Of a stretch of DNA of 64,000 bases, positions 8,841-18,605 are shown in pieces. The stretch comes from Paenibacillus sp. Soil766 (GTDB lineage Bacteria; Bacillota; Bacilli; Paenibacillales; NBRC-103111). Made by a program: the position numbers and the translations under genes. Positions within the stretch are counted from its first letter, which is position 1, and every line of letters begins with the position of its first letter. The DNA lies in NCBI RefSeq assembly GCF_001428105.1, contig NZ_LMSJ01000009.1, positions 1 through 64,000 on the forward strand, written 5' to 3'. The notes beneath the pieces are model-generated. The model did no database searches. It had not been told where the DNA came from and saw only the letters and a list, made by a program, of their open reading frames with translations.

Positions 8841-11216
8841 ATGGGGAAACAAAAACTCGTCTTAATAGGAAACGGAATGGCAGGCGTTCGCTGTGTGGAA
8901 GAAATTCTTGCACTTGCGCCAGATCGGTTTGAAATCACAATATTCGGCAGTGAACCGCATCCCAATTATAATCGCATTATGTTATCGAAGGTGCTTCAGG
9001 GAAGTACAACAGTGAACGATATTACCATAAATGATTGGCAATGGTATCAAGATAAAGGAATTACACTCTATACGGGGGACTCCGTGATCAGCATCGATAC
9101 CGCTAAACGCAAAGTAGTGAGTGAAAAAGGGCGGACCGTGGAGTACGACCAATTGATCCTTGCCACGGGTTCGTTGCCATTCATGCTGCCTTTGCCGGGA
9201 GCAGATAAACCAGGCGTGACAGCTTTTCGCGACATTAACGATTGCAATACAATGCTGGAGGCTTCCAAATCTTATAAGAAAGCTGTTGTTATTGGCGGCG
9301 GTTTACTTGGCTTAGAAGCGGCTCGCGGTTTGCTTAATCTAGGGATGGACGTCCATGTCGTTCATATTTTCAACTATTTGATGGAGCGCCAGCTCACGCC
9401 AACTTCAGCAGGAATGCTGCGTAAAGAGTTGGAGAATCAAGGGATGAAATTTCTACTCGAAAAGCAAACTGAGAAAATTTATGGTAAAAAGCGAGTAGAA
9501 GGACTTCTATTTAAAGATGGAAGCAAAGTAGAAGCAGATCTGATCGTCATCGCAGTCGGTGTACGCCCAAACATTAAGTTAGCGGCGGATAGCGGCATCG
9601 AGACGAATCGAGCTATCATGGTCAATGATTATTTGGAAACGAACGTGCCAGGGGTCTATGCGGTCGGAGAGTGTGCCGAGCATCGCAATATGGTTTACGG
9701 TCTTGTAGCACCTCTCTATGAGCAAGGTAAAGTGCTGGCGAAGAAGATTTGCGGTGTAGAGACTGAAGGCTATCCTGGATCAATTCTGTATTCGCAATTA
9801 AAAGTATCTGGTGTAGAAGTATTCTCGGCGGGAGAAATTCGTGATTCCGAAATTAATACTTCACTGAAAGTGATTGATGGTGTCAAAAACACGTATAAGA
9901 AGATCGCTATCCGTAATAACAAAATCGTAGGAGCCGTCCTCTATGGAGATAGCAGCGAGGGTAATAAGCTGCTCGGCTATATTAAACAACAAGCGGATGT
10001 GTCCGTGTTGGAGGAAGCGTCGGCGGTAGGTGGCGGCGCAGATGAAGCCTATGCGGCATCGCTGTCACCAACGGCAACCGTATGCTCTTGCAACGGTGTA
10101 ACGAAGGGCGGCATTCTCGATGCGGTACGTGACAACGGATGCGCGACTGTCGAAGATATTCGCGCTTGCACACGGGCATCGAGCACTTGCGGTGGCTGCA
10201 AGCCGCTCGTTTCGGCGATGCTGCAGCTGGCGCTGCAGAGCCAGGACGCACCGGCTGCGCCAAAGGAAACGGTGTGCGCATGCACATCGCACAGCCACGA
10301 CGAGCTGCGCGTTGCTGTGCGCAGCGCAGGCTTCGAGACCGCGCATGAAGCTATGCATGCGCTTGGTTGGAACAAGGCGGACGGGTGCCCGATATGCCGT
10401 CCAGCTGTGCAGTACTATATCGGCCAGACACGTGGAGCTGCTGCCGATAAGCCGGAATCGTTGTCGCTGGATTCAGCAGCGAGCTTGCTCGCCGATGGCA
10501 CGTATGCCATCACGCCGCGTATGTATGGCGGCGTCACGAACGCTGAGCAATTGAGGCTTCTTGCCGACATAATCGAGAAGTATGACGTGCCGTTAGTGAA
10601 GTTGACAGGCGGTGCCCATCTGGATCTACTCGGTATCACAGAGGATCAAGTCAACGCCATCGGTGCTGAAATTGGTCACCAGGCATCCACGGCTCCATCC
10701 TATGGTAGTAGCATCACATCTGTTGCAACATGCTCAGGGAAAGATTACGACCGAAGTGCCCTTCAAGATTCCATAAGAATGGGCATCCTTCTTGAACATC
10801 GCTTGGAGGGCTTGCAAATGCCAACAGGAGTAAGTGTTGCGGTTTCTGCTAGTCCTTTGCACAGAGCAGGTACACTATCCAAGGATCTAGGACTTGTAGG
10901 TGTCCCAGGAGGCTGGGAAATTTATGTTGGAGGCAGCGGAGGTACGAAGCTTCGTCAAGCCGAGTTGTTCTGTATGGAAGCAAGCGAGGAGACAGTGCTA
11001 GATCTAGCTATTGCTTATTTCCAATGGTACCGGGAAGAAGCGAGTTTCGGAGAAACGACGGGGCAATGGGTTGAACGTATAGGGATTACACAACTTCGCG
11101 AACGATTATTCAATCACTCCATACGTATGGAGTTAATAAGTAGATGGCAGTTAGAATGTAAGTTGATGGAACAACAGCAAGTAAATTCGCAGCTGACAGC
11201 TGCAGTGGCAAGGTGA
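8841..11216 (+). CDS. nasB: Assimilatory nitrate reductase electron-transfer subunit
   Basis: A 791-residue paralogue of the nitrite reductase large subunit that passes electrons from NAD(P)H to the catalytic nitrate reductase subunit. It has the FAD/NAD(P) fold and two BFD-like [2Fe-2S] domains (CSCNGVTKG, CACTSHSHD). The C-terminal sirohaem domain is retained as sequence but its ligands are lost: Cys631 remains, while the other three positions are Asp637, Ser671 and Arg675. It therefore cannot bind sirohaem-[4Fe-4S] as in the paralogue. It lies directly before nasC, as in Bacillus. Positions 10000-10480 are unusually GC-rich. Confidence 0.9.
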   Translation: MGKQKLVLIGNGMAGVRCVEEILALAPDRFEITIFGSEPHPNYNRIMLSKVLQGSTTVNDITINDWQWYQDKGITLYTGDSVISIDTAKRKVVSEKGRTVEYDQLILATGSLPFMLPLPGADKPGVTAFRDINDCNTMLEASKSYKKAVVIGGGLLGLEAARGLLNLGMDVHVVHIFNYLMERQLTPTSAGMLRKELENQGMKFLLEKQTEKIYGKKRVEGLLFKDGSKVEADLIVIAVGVRPNIKLAADSGIETNRAIMVNDYLETNVPGVYAVGECAEHRNMVYGLVAPLYEQGKVLAKKICGVETEGYPGSILYSQLKVSGVEVFSAGEIRDSEINTSLKVIDGVKNTYKKIAIRNNKIVGAVLYGDSSEGNKLLGYIKQQADVSVLEEASAVGGGADEAYAASLSPTATVCSCNGVTKGGILDAVRDNGCATVEDIRACTRASSTCGGCKPLVSAMLQLALQSQDAPAAPKETVCACTSHSHDELRVAVRSAGFETAHEAMHALGWNKADGCPICRPAVQYYIGQTRGAAADKPESLSLDSAASLLADGTYAITPRMYGGVTNAEQLRLLADIIEKYDVPLVKLTGGAHLDLLGITEDQVNAIGAEIGHQASTAPSYGSSITSVATCSGKDYDRSALQDSIRMGILLEHRLEGLQMPTGVSVAVSASPLHRAGTLSKDLGLVGVPGGWEIYVGGSGGTKLRQAELFCMEASEETVLDLAIAYFQWYREEASFGETTGQWVERIGITQLRERLFNHSIRMELISRWQLECKLMEQQQVNSQLTAAVAR

Positions 11217-11220
11217 GCTT

Positions 11221-13356
11221 ATGAGTCTATTCGCCCAGCAAGAACAAGTCGTTTCTGACCCTTTACATGTGATGGATACGCAGTGCCCATTTTGCAGTGT
11301 GCAGTGCAAAATGCAAGTGATTGAAGATCGCAGCGCCTCTGATGGACAGTCCATTTATTCTATTGTGCCAAAGCCAAATCAAGCATCGGAAGGTCGTCTA
11401 TGCATCAAAGGAATGAATGCTTATCAGCATGTGCTTACTGGAGAACGACTGTTATACCCGATGGTGAAGCGGAATGGTCGTTTCGAGCAAATTTCTTGGA
11501 ATGATGCTTATGAGTTAATCGCAAGTAAATTTACCCAGCTCCGCGAAACGTATGGCAACCACACGGTAGGTTTATATGGGGGTGGTTCGCTCACGAATGA
11601 ATCTTCCTATTTATTAGGGAAATTCGCGCGTGTTGCGCTGCAAACGAAGTATATTGATTATAACGGCAGGTTTTGTATGTCGGCCGCGGCATCAGCAGGT
11701 GTGAAAGTGTTCGGGATTGACCGTGGGATAACGAACCAACTATCGGACATTGAATTAGCCGAGTGTATCATATTGGCGGGAACGAACATTGCGGAATGTC
11801 AACCGACGTTGATGCCTTATTTCACAAGAGCCAAAGAGAAAGGTGCCATCATCATAGCCATCGATCCGCGTGAAACCGGTACAACGCGAATCGCCGATAT
11901 TCATTTACGTGTGAAGCCTGGCATGGATGCTACTTTGGCCAATGGGATGCTCAAAATTCTCTTTGAGGAAGGTTGCTTGGATGAAGAGTTCGTAGCTAAT
12001 CGGACTACTGGCTTTACGGAACTGAAAGCGCATCTCGATTCGCTTGAAATGGAAGAGATCGCCAACCTAACTGGAGTGCCGAAGCAGTTGATTCGTAAAG
12101 CTGCATTGAGTTACGGCAACGCACAGACTGGCATGGTGTTTACAGCAAGAGGTGTGGAACAACAAACAGATGGTCACATGGCGGTTCGAAACTTCCTGAA
12201 TCTCGTGCTTCTTACTGGGAAAATTGGCAAACCTGGCTGCGGCTATGGCGCTGTCACAGGTCAAGGGAACGGTCAGGGCGGAAGAGAGCATGGTCAAAAG
12301 GCAGATCAGCTCCCTGGCTATCGCCTTATTGAAAATCCAGAAGATCGCGCTTATATCGCGGATGTGTGGGGCATTGAACCGAGTGAGCTTCCTGGCAAGG
12401 GAGTTTCAGCTTATGAAATGATGGAGAAGGTTCATGAACAGGAGATTCGGGCTTTATTCGTGATGGGCTCGAATCCACTCGTCTCCAACCCAAACGCGAA
12501 TTTCGTAGAAGAAGGGTTGAAGAAGCTTGATTTCCTTGTCGTTGCGGACTTCCTTATCTCCGAAACAGCTCAGCTTGCTGATCTAATTTTACCCGTAACG
12601 GCCTATTTAGAGAATGCCGGGACGTTAACTAACCTGGAGGGACGCGTGCTTCTGAGAGAAGCTGGTCGTCCAGCACCAGGTGAAGCTAAGCATGATTGGC
12701 AGGTTCTTAGTGAGCTTGCCGAGAAGCTTGGGAGAGGTCAATTCTTTCAATTTGGCCAGGTGGAAGATGTATTTAACGAGCTTCGACTAGCAAGTCGCGG
12801 TGGAACTGCAGACTATTATGGCATTACCTATGAGCGATTGCGGAAGGAAGAAGGCATCTATTGGCCTTGTCCGGAAGAGGGGCATCCAGGTGCCAAACGC
12901 TTATTCGAATCCTCGTTCCCACTTCCAGCGGGAAGAGCACTTCTCACTACCGTGGAGAATCATCTGCCCAAGGAGCAGACCAGTGAGGATTTCCCGCTGT
13001 ATTTGACCACTGGCCGAGTTCTCGTACATTATCTAACAGGTGTGCAAACCCGCAAAAGTCCATCATTAGCCGCGAGAGATGTGGAGTCTTTCATGGAAAT
13101 CCATCCCCGAACGGCGAAAAAGCACCATATCGAAGATGGGACACTTGTGAAGCTGATGTCCAAACGCGGTGAAATATACGTGCGTAGTCGCTTTAGTGAT
13201 GCGATTCGCGAAGACACCGTATTCGTACCTATGCATTGGGGCGATACGCAAAACGTCAACAAGTTGACGAATGATGCGCTCGATCCAACCTGCAAAATGC
13301 CAGGTTTTAAAGTATGTGCGGTACAAGTGAGTCCGCTAGTATCGGAATATGCGTAA
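11221..13356 (+). CDS. nasC: Assimilatory nitrate reductase catalytic subunit
   Basis: A 711-residue molybdopterin oxidoreductase that reduces nitrate to nitrite in the cytoplasm. The N-terminal [4Fe-4S] ligands are C22-x2-C25-x3-C29 and C61 (GRLCIKG). Molybdopterin domains follow, with IDPRETGTTRIAD and VMGSNPLVSNPN, and a C-terminal molydopterin dinucleotide-binding barrel (YLTTGRVLVHYLTG). No twin-arginine signal is present, consistent with an assimilatory enzyme. It starts 4 nt after the nasB stop. Confidence 0.94.
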   Translation: MSLFAQQEQVVSDPLHVMDTQCPFCSVQCKMQVIEDRSASDGQSIYSIVPKPNQASEGRLCIKGMNAYQHVLTGERLLYPMVKRNGRFEQISWNDAYELIASKFTQLRETYGNHTVGLYGGGSLTNESSYLLGKFARVALQTKYIDYNGRFCMSAAASAGVKVFGIDRGITNQLSDIELAECIILAGTNIAECQPTLMPYFTRAKEKGAIIIAIDPRETGTTRIADIHLRVKPGMDATLANGMLKILFEEGCLDEEFVANRTTGFTELKAHLDSLEMEEIANLTGVPKQLIRKAALSYGNAQTGMVFTARGVEQQTDGHMAVRNFLNLVLLTGKIGKPGCGYGAVTGQGNGQGGREHGQKADQLPGYRLIENPEDRAYIADVWGIEPSELPGKGVSAYEMMEKVHEQEIRALFVMGSNPLVSNPNANFVEEGLKKLDFLVVADFLISETAQLADLILPVTAYLENAGTLTNLEGRVLLREAGRPAPGEAKHDWQVLSELAEKLGRGQFFQFGQVEDVFNELRLASRGGTADYYGITYERLRKEEGIYWPCPEEGHPGAKRLFESSFPLPAGRALLTTVENHLPKEQTSEDFPLYLTTGRVLVHYLTGVQTRKSPSLAARDVESFMEIHPRTAKKHHIEDGTLVKLMSKRGEIYVRSRFSDAIREDTVFVPMHWGDTQNVNKLTNDALDPTCKMPGFKVCAVQVSPLVSEYA

Positions 13357-13411
13357 AATGAAAAGACCGAACTCATCGATCTCGCAGCGATGAGTTCGGT
13401 CTTTTCATTTT
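13355..13411. terminator. Long bidirectional terminator between nasC and yheC-like gene
   Basis: The arms 13355-13378 and 13388-13411 pair perfectly over 24 bp around a 9-nt loop and are A-rich on the left and T-rich on the right. The left arm overlaps the nasC stop codon and the right arm contains the stop codon of the convergent gene. Confidence 0.9.
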
Positions 13412-14439
13412 TGAGTAAGATAATAAGCATATTCCATAGGTCTACGATACAGATCCTTATGTTTAAAATCCTTAAGATCTTCGTATATATTTTTTTGGGG
13501 CTTTCCATTAAGTTCAATAATCCATAATTTACTTTGTTTGTCCAAAACAAAATCCACACTCAGTTCTCCCAAAGATCCCATAAGAGTTTCTGCTTCTTGA
13601 GCGGCCATTACACTTACTTGGTTCAGAGACTGTAGGATTTCAGTTGCTTTTTCAGGCGAAAGTATTCGTTTGAGAATTTCTGCTGCATCATAAACGTGGT
13701 CACACATACTTGTGTTAAAGTAACGCTCGTATGCCACTCTACAAGTGATGTTGTATATCATCCACTGACCAACATACCCCTTTTGAACAAGAACACGGAT
13801 GTCAAAATATTGACGATCGAGTTGACTCATTTGAATCCCTTGTTGGACCAAGTAGTTCTTTCGTCCGAGGAGAACATCTAACTTTTCCTGAATGCTTTCA
13901 TTTTTCCTACAAATAACTCTTGGAGCTAGACTGTGTAAGGAAATATGAATATCGTCATTATTCGTACGTTCAATTCGATAGACAGATGCCCCTTTAGATC
14001 CATAAATTGGTTTTATAAAGAGTAGATTATTTTTGTCTAATAGTTCTGTTATGTTCACTTCATTATATTGAAATGTGTCGGGTACATATTGCGATAGACT
14101 CGATTGATGTAGCTGGTTATAGAGGTCCCATTTATTGAATTGATTGATCGTATTGAAACACTTAAACTTACCTATTACTTTCTCTAGGAGTTGAATGGTC
14201 ATTGAGTCTTTGTTATAACAGCGGTTATAGACGACGAGAGGGAAAGGGAACATACGTTGTGTCCATTTGCCATTTTTCAGGCTAAGTCCAATAATACGTC
14301 GCTTATTCCACCGTATATCTGCTGGAGTGAAAGCATAAATTCTCAGGTTTTGATTTTGATATCCGCGGCAGAGATCCAAAATTCTTTTTCTTCTATTTCG
14401 GTTAGCAACCATAATACCTATTAATGGGCGCTTGTCCAA
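13405..14439 (-). CDS. YheC/YheD family endospore coat-associated ATP-grasp protein
   Basis: A 344-residue protein of the YheC/YheD family, which has an ATP-grasp fold and is associated with the spore coat in Bacillus. Visible features are GIMVANRN near the start, KPIYGSKGASVYRI (ATP-binding lysine and glycine-rich loop) and VDFVLDKQSKLWIIELNGKP, the C-terminal ATP-grasp Mg/ATP segment. TTG 14439 is chosen because AGGGAG lies 8 nt upstream; a GTG nine bases earlier overlaps that site. The peptide or substrate it acts on is not known. Confidence 0.85.
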   Translation of the reverse strand: MDKRPLIGIMVANRNRRKRILDLCRGYQNQNLRIYAFTPADIRWNKRRIIGLSLKNGKWTQRMFPFPLVVYNRCYNKDSMTIQLLEKVIGKFKCFNTINQFNKWDLYNQLHQSSLSQYVPDTFQYNEVNITELLDKNNLLFIKPIYGSKGASVYRIERTNNDDIHISLHSLAPRVICRKNESIQEKLDVLLGRKNYLVQQGIQMSQLDRQYFDIRVLVQKGYVGQWMIYNITCRVAYERYFNTSMCDHVYDAAEILKRILSPEKATEILQSLNQVSVMAAQEAETLMGSLGELSVDFVLDKQSKLWIIELNGKPQKNIYEDLKDFKHKDLYRRPMEYAYYLTQK

Positions 14440-14646
14440 TCTTATCACTCCCTAGCTTGAACCATCATAATTAAATAATGCTAGCGCGGTCACTTTGGTA
14501 TGGGACAAACACATAAATGTACTGATATTTATTAATAGATTAGATTTTATTTTCCATTTCACAAATTTGGTAGGCATTTACTGTGTCTATCTTTTTAGGC
14601 TTTTAATATGATGATATACGTTTGAAAATAAGGAGATGAGATTAGT

Positions 14647-16197
14647 ATGGGGAAAAGTAATTGTCCCCCAGGACCTCCAGGGCCAGAAGGGCCACGTGGG
14701 CCCCAAGGAGCTACGGGGACATCAGGGGCAGCAGGTCCAGCGGGATCAATAGGACCAGCAGGAACAACCGGAGCAACGGGACCAGAGGGACCGAGAGGTG
14801 ACAAAGGGAAAGAAGGGCCAGAAGGGCCTCGAGGACACAAAGGGCCAGAGGGACCAGCAGGACCACGAGGTCTCCAAGGCCCAGAAGGCCCAGAAGGACC
14901 CGCCGGACTAGCAGGGGCGACGGGTCCTATGGGACCAATGGGGCCAGCAGGGCCGACAGGAACAGCGGGTGCAGCGGGAGCAATGGGACCAATGGGGCCA
15001 GCAGGGCCAACGGGAACAGCGGGTGCAGCGGGACCAATGGGGCCAGCAGGGCCAACAGGAACAGCTGGTGCAGTGGGATCAATGGGACCTGTGGGACCTA
15101 TGGGACCAACGGGAACAGCGGGATCAGTGGGTGCAACAGGGGCTACCGGAGCATCAGGAGCTCCGGGGGCAACAGGACCAGCCGGAGCAGTGGGTGCAAC
15201 AGGAGCTACAGGTGTAGGAAGTACGGGGGCTGTAGGAGCTACGGGAGCAACAGGACCAGCAGGACCAGCGGGTGGTCCACCGGGGCCAACAGGAGCAACG
15301 GGAGCAGCTGGGCCAACAGGATCAGCAGGAGCAGTGGGTGCAACAGGAGCTACAGGTGCAGGAGCTACGGGAGCTGTAGGAGCTACGGGGCCAACAGGAC
15401 CAGCGGGTGGTCCACCGGGACCAACAGGAGCAGCAGGGCCAACAGGAGCACAGGGGGCTGCGGGAGAAATAGGGCCAACCGGAGCAACGGGTACAGCAGG
15501 TGCAGTAGGGCCAACTGGATCACCGGGGACAGCGGGAGCAGCAGGTGCAACCGGAGCAACGGGTACAGCAGGTGCAGTAGGGCCAACTGGATCACCGGGG
15601 ACAGCAGGAGCAGCAGGGCCAACCGGAGCTACAGGCCCAGCAGGACCAGCAAGTGCTGGAGGATTAATTCCATTTTCAACAGGTATCATCCTCAGTGGCG
15701 CTACAGTTGTTTCAGCTGCACCAATTTTAATGGGTTTTGGTAATCGTGCAGTTGAAGTTATTAACGGTGCAGGAGAATCAACTATGCCACCAGAAGCAGG
15801 TGGTTTTGCCTTCCCAATTCCCTTTAATGGGACCGTTCGAAACTTGCAAATAAGCGCAGATTTGTTGGTTGCTTCAGTGGCTTCTATTAATGTGACACCT
15901 CTTATATATGATTTTACAGTTTTCAGAGCACCTTCAGCCCCTAATAATGGGATTAGTCATAATTCTTCACTTTACTTGACAACTCCGCTGACTAGCTCGC
16001 TTACTTTTGGAGGTCCTGGTAATACAGTTATTGCTGGTACTTTCTATACAGCAACCAATATTAATCTAGGAACATTAAATGTCGTAGCTGGAGATCGTAT
16101 TGGTATTCGTATAAGAACGAATGTAGCGTCTAATCCCTCAGCAGCTGATATTACCCAACTTTCATTTAGCGCTAGTCTATCTTATACTCCTAGTTAA
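14647..16197 (+). CDS. Collagen-like exosporium protein with BclB-type C-terminal domain
   Basis: A 516-residue protein: a short head with one cysteine, about 110 Gly-X-Y triplets (residues about 8-338, rich in GPT, GAT, GAA and GPA), then a 175-residue globular domain starting near [15 protein letters not shown] that resembles the BclB C-terminal domain of exosporium fibres. It is predicted to form trimeric triple-helical filaments on the spore surface; threonines in GAT triplets are likely glycosylation sites by analogy with BclA. The coding repeats are near-identical in nucleotides, so length variation between strains is expected. The open frame on the opposite strand is a by-product of the GGN-rich composition. 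Confidence 0.9.
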   Translation: MGKSNCPPGPPGPEGPRGPQGATGTSGAAGPAGSIGPAGTTGATGPEGPRGDKGKEGPEGPRGHKGPEGPAGPRGLQGPEGPEGPAGLAGATGPMGPMGPAGPTGTAGAAGAMGPMGPAGPTGTAGAAGPMGPAGPTGTAGAVGSMGPVGPMGPTGTAGSVGATGATGASGAPGATGPAGAVGATGATGVGSTGAVGATGATGPAGPAGGPPGPTGATGAAGPTGSAGAVGATGATGAGATGAVGATGPTGPAGGPPGPTGAAGPTGAQGAAGEIGPTGATGTAGAVGPTGSPGTAGAAGATGATGTAGAVGPTGSPGTAGAAGPTGATGPAGPASAGGLIPFSTGIILSGATVVSAAPILMGFGNRAVEVINGAGESTMPPEAGGFAFPIPFNGTVRNLQISADLLVASVASINVTPLIYDFTVFRAPSAPNNGISHNSSLYLTTPLTSSLTFGGPGNTVIAGTFYTATNINLGTLNVVAGDRIGIRIRTNVASNPSAADITQLSFSASLSYTPS

Positions 16198-16258
16198 AAA
16201 CAACGTAGCCGAAATCACGTTAGATTCTGTTAGGTTTATGAACAACCTTAGTGGTTTT

Positions 16259-16292
16259 GGGGTAAGGGAATCTTACCCCTTATTTTTATTTT
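16259..16292 (+). terminator. Terminator of the collagen-like gene
   Basis: GGGGTAAG and CTTACCCC pair around a 5-nt loop and are followed by TTATTTTTATTTTA. Confidence 0.85.
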
Positions 16293-16581
16293 ATGGCGAT
16301 TGGGCTTGTATTTGTACTGGCTACCGCAGTTGTATTAGGACTTCCTGTAGCTGTTGGAAGTGAATGAAAGCGTAGAGAGTTATCGCATGTGAGAAAAATG
16401 AAAATTTAAGATGATTGAAATAGTTATAGATGCTAGTAAATAGGGGATCATAAGTTTTCTTGCTTTTATATTTGTTGACAAATAAACCCAAAATTTGGGG
16501 CGCCTAATTAACGTGAAGGAAATGATCGTTAAACAATCATTTTGAGAAAAGTGGGGGAGTTCGATTTGTTGTCCCACGGAC
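16293..16581. other. Intergenic stretch before the truncated luciferase-like gene
   Basis: No gene is supported. A 24-codon hydrophobic frame (ATG 16293) has no ribosome binding site and begins in the terminator tail. The remainder shows no repeat or RNA motif that I recognise. The missing 5' part of the neighbouring luciferase-like gene is not found here. Confidence 0.5.
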
Positions 16582-17346
16582 ATGCCAGAGACTAGGAGGA
16601 AGCTATGGGTATACCTGACTATGGTCGATGCATTCCCTTTGTTTGGTTATGATTTGAAAGACTATGAAGTACTTTTTGAAGAAAAACTGGAATTATTATT
16701 AAAACTAAGAGACTCGGAAAAGGTAACCTGGAAAGGTGGACATAGACCAGCCTTTACGAATCTTGGCGTGTATCCGCGTCCGGTTCAGGACCCATTACCG
16801 GTATGGCTTGGCAGTGGGGGGAATTCCGAATCGGTCATAAGAGCTGGGGTGCTTGGGCTACCTCTTGTTTTGGCAATTATCGGCGGGAGTTCACTGCAAT
16901 TTGCTCCACTTGTACCCCTCTATAAGAAAGCAGCAACACATGCAGGACATGATTCTTCTAAATTAAAGATAGCCGTACACTCCCTAGGGTTCGTTGCGGA
17001 AAGTACATTACTTGCTGTAGACAAGTATTTCCCTCCTACACAAGCATCGTTTAATTATTTTGGGAAAGAGCGGGGTTGGGGACATTACAGCCGGGCAAAC
17101 TTCGATGCTGCAATCAGCTTAGAAGGGGCATTATACGTAGGTGATCCTGAAACGGTAGCCAACAAAATCATTCAAATGTATAAGCATTTAGGCTTCTCAC
17201 GATTTTTTCTTCATTTGCCTGTCGGCACCATGCCGCACGAAGATGTTATGAAAGCCATTGAACTCTTGGGAACGGAAGTCGCACCTCGAGTTCGGGAAGA
17301 AGTTGCGAGGTTAGATGCTGAAGAAAGAAATATCATAAACACGTAA
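16582..17346 (+). pseudogene. 5'-truncated LLM-class flavin-dependent oxidoreductase
   Basis: The 254-codon frame matches the central and C-terminal part of bacterial luciferase-like monooxygenases: FPLFGYDLKDYEVLFEEKLELL, then PVWLGSGGNSESVIRAG and YVGDPETVANKI. Family members are about 340 residues and have roughly 110 more residues before FPLFGYDL, including the first strands of the TIM barrel and part of the FMN site. That part is absent and the upstream bases encode nothing similar. The frame after the AGGAGG at 16594-16599 is a different, short one. A non-functional remnant is most likely. Confidence 0.75.
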
Positions 17347-17371
17347 CAGTTGACAATACTTGATCGGTTAG

Positions 17372-17425
17372 GGAAGGGGCTATTTCAAAAGTCTATATAG
17401 ACTTTTGGAGAAGGCCTCTTTTCGG
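17372..17425. terminator. Palindromic hairpin downstream of the luciferase-like remnant
   Basis: A perfect 22-bp palindrome occupies 17386-17407, inside a longer imperfect inverted repeat, followed by CTCTTTTCGG. The T-run is short, so it is a weak terminator or the remains of a mobile-element end. Nothing else is evident between 17426 and 17649; an in-frame extension of the next gene into this stretch is not supported. Confidence 0.5.
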
Positions 17426-17649
17426 TTAATGACCAATGAGTAATAAATATGCTTCTCGCAATCGGCACTGGGACAGCCCCTTTGTACTAGTCATTGATTC
17501 AGATCCCGAATAATAATGAGGTGAAATTAACCAGAACCTTTTTGTCACACTTAGAGGACGCCAATTGTCTTATACATGTCAAACAAATTGAGGTACTCAA
17601 TTACACATCGCTAGCCCATATAAAGGGCTATAAACTAGGAGGAATTCAT

Positions 17650-18420
17650 ATGAAAATTGTAGTTATTGGTGGTAGTGGACTTATTGGATCTAAAGTTGTG
17701 CAGAACCTTCGTGAGCTTGGGCATGAAGTTGTCCCGGCATCACCTTCCTTAGGCGTTAATACGATTACTGGTGAAGGGCTAGCTGATGCACTACACGGTG
17801 CACAGATTGTCGTAGACGTGACGAACTCGCCTTCGTTTGAAGACGAGGCTGTTATGGCGTTCTTCGTGACGTCGAACAAGAATCTTCTAGCTGCTGAAGC
17901 AGCGGCAGGTGTGAGTCATCACGTTGCACTGTCGGTTGTAGGTACTGAACGTCTTCTCCAAAGTGGCTATTTCAAGGCGAAAATGGCCCAAGAAGAGCTG
18001 ATCAAGGCTTCTCCAATTCCTTATACCATTGTCCGCGCAACGCAGTTCTTCGAATTCATCGGGAGCATCGCCTATGTGGCTACGGAAGGGGATACGGTAC
18101 GGTTGCCTTCCGCTCTTACGCAGCCTATTGTATCGGATGATGTCGCGGCTGTGGTGGCTGAGTTCACCCTTGGTGCACCTGTGAATGGCATTGTTGATGT
18201 GGCTGGTCCTGATCAAATTGGCCTTGACGAACTTGTTCGACAATTCTTGGCTGCCAATCAAGATGCACGTCAAGTGATCACAGATGACAATGCAACCTAC
18301 TTCGGTTCAGTGGAAGTGAATGATCAATCTCTCGTTCCGAATGATAGTAGTTCACGAATCACTACAATCACTACAACTCGGTTCCATGATTGGCTCAATC
18401 GGACTGTAAACCAAGTATAA
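17650..18420 (+). CDS. NmrA-like NAD(P)-binding oxidoreductase (atypical SDR)
   Basis: A 256-residue protein with an N-terminal Rossmann motif VIGGSGLIGSKV (G-x-x-G-x-x-G) and the NmrA/NAD(P)H-binding layout, including YTIVRATQFFEF in the middle. ATG 17650 has AGGAGG 7-8 nt upstream; earlier in-frame starts lack one. Related proteins reduce quinones or act as redox sensors; the substrate here is unknown. It has its own terminator and no operon partner. Confidence 0.85.
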   Translation: MKIVVIGGSGLIGSKVVQNLRELGHEVVPASPSLGVNTITGEGLADALHGAQIVVDVTNSPSFEDEAVMAFFVTSNKNLLAAEAAAGVSHHVALSVVGTERLLQSGYFKAKMAQEELIKASPIPYTIVRATQFFEFIGSIAYVATEGDTVRLPSALTQPIVSDDVAAVVAEFTLGAPVNGIVDVAGPDQIGLDELVRQFLAANQDARQVITDDNATYFGSVEVNDQSLVPNDSSSRITTITTTRFHDWLNRTVNQV

Positions 18421-18466
18421 TTAGGCAACATGTTCCGATGGTGTCACTACCAACATTGCAAACACC

Positions 18467-18505
18467 AAACCACTCTGTGATCTCACAGGGTGGTTTTATT
18501 TATCT
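18467..18505 (+). terminator. Terminator of the NmrA-like gene
   Basis: AAACCACTCTGTGA and TCACAGGGTGGTTT pair with one or two mismatches and are followed by TTATTTAT. Confidence 0.8.
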
Positions 18506-18605
18506 CGAAGTAGTTTAAAGGAATGGAATGGGAGAATGTTCTTGTCATTGATGTTTCTTGATTTGGGATAATAGCAGTGATTGTGTCAAACCAGGAGGAT
18601 CTTTC

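Noticed and set aside
8375..8965. A 196-codon minus-strand frame across the nasA-nasB junction
   Set aside because: It lies antisense to two clear genes and the gap between them, with no recognisable domain.
14595..15689. A 364-codon open frame on the minus strand made of Pro-Val-Ala-Pro repeats
   Set aside because: It is the exact antisense of the Gly-X-Y coding repeats. GGN-rich codons read backwards give NCC codons and no stops. It has no ribosome binding site.
16293..16367. A 24-codon hydrophobic frame (MAIGLVFVLATAVV...) after the collagen-like gene
   Set aside because: It begins in the T-rich tail of a terminator and has no ribosome binding site, so expression is unlikely.
17494..17649. 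A 52-codon N-terminal extension of the NmrA-like gene
   Set aside because: The Rossmann fold begins at ATG 17650, which has AGGAGG upstream; the extension resembles nothing.
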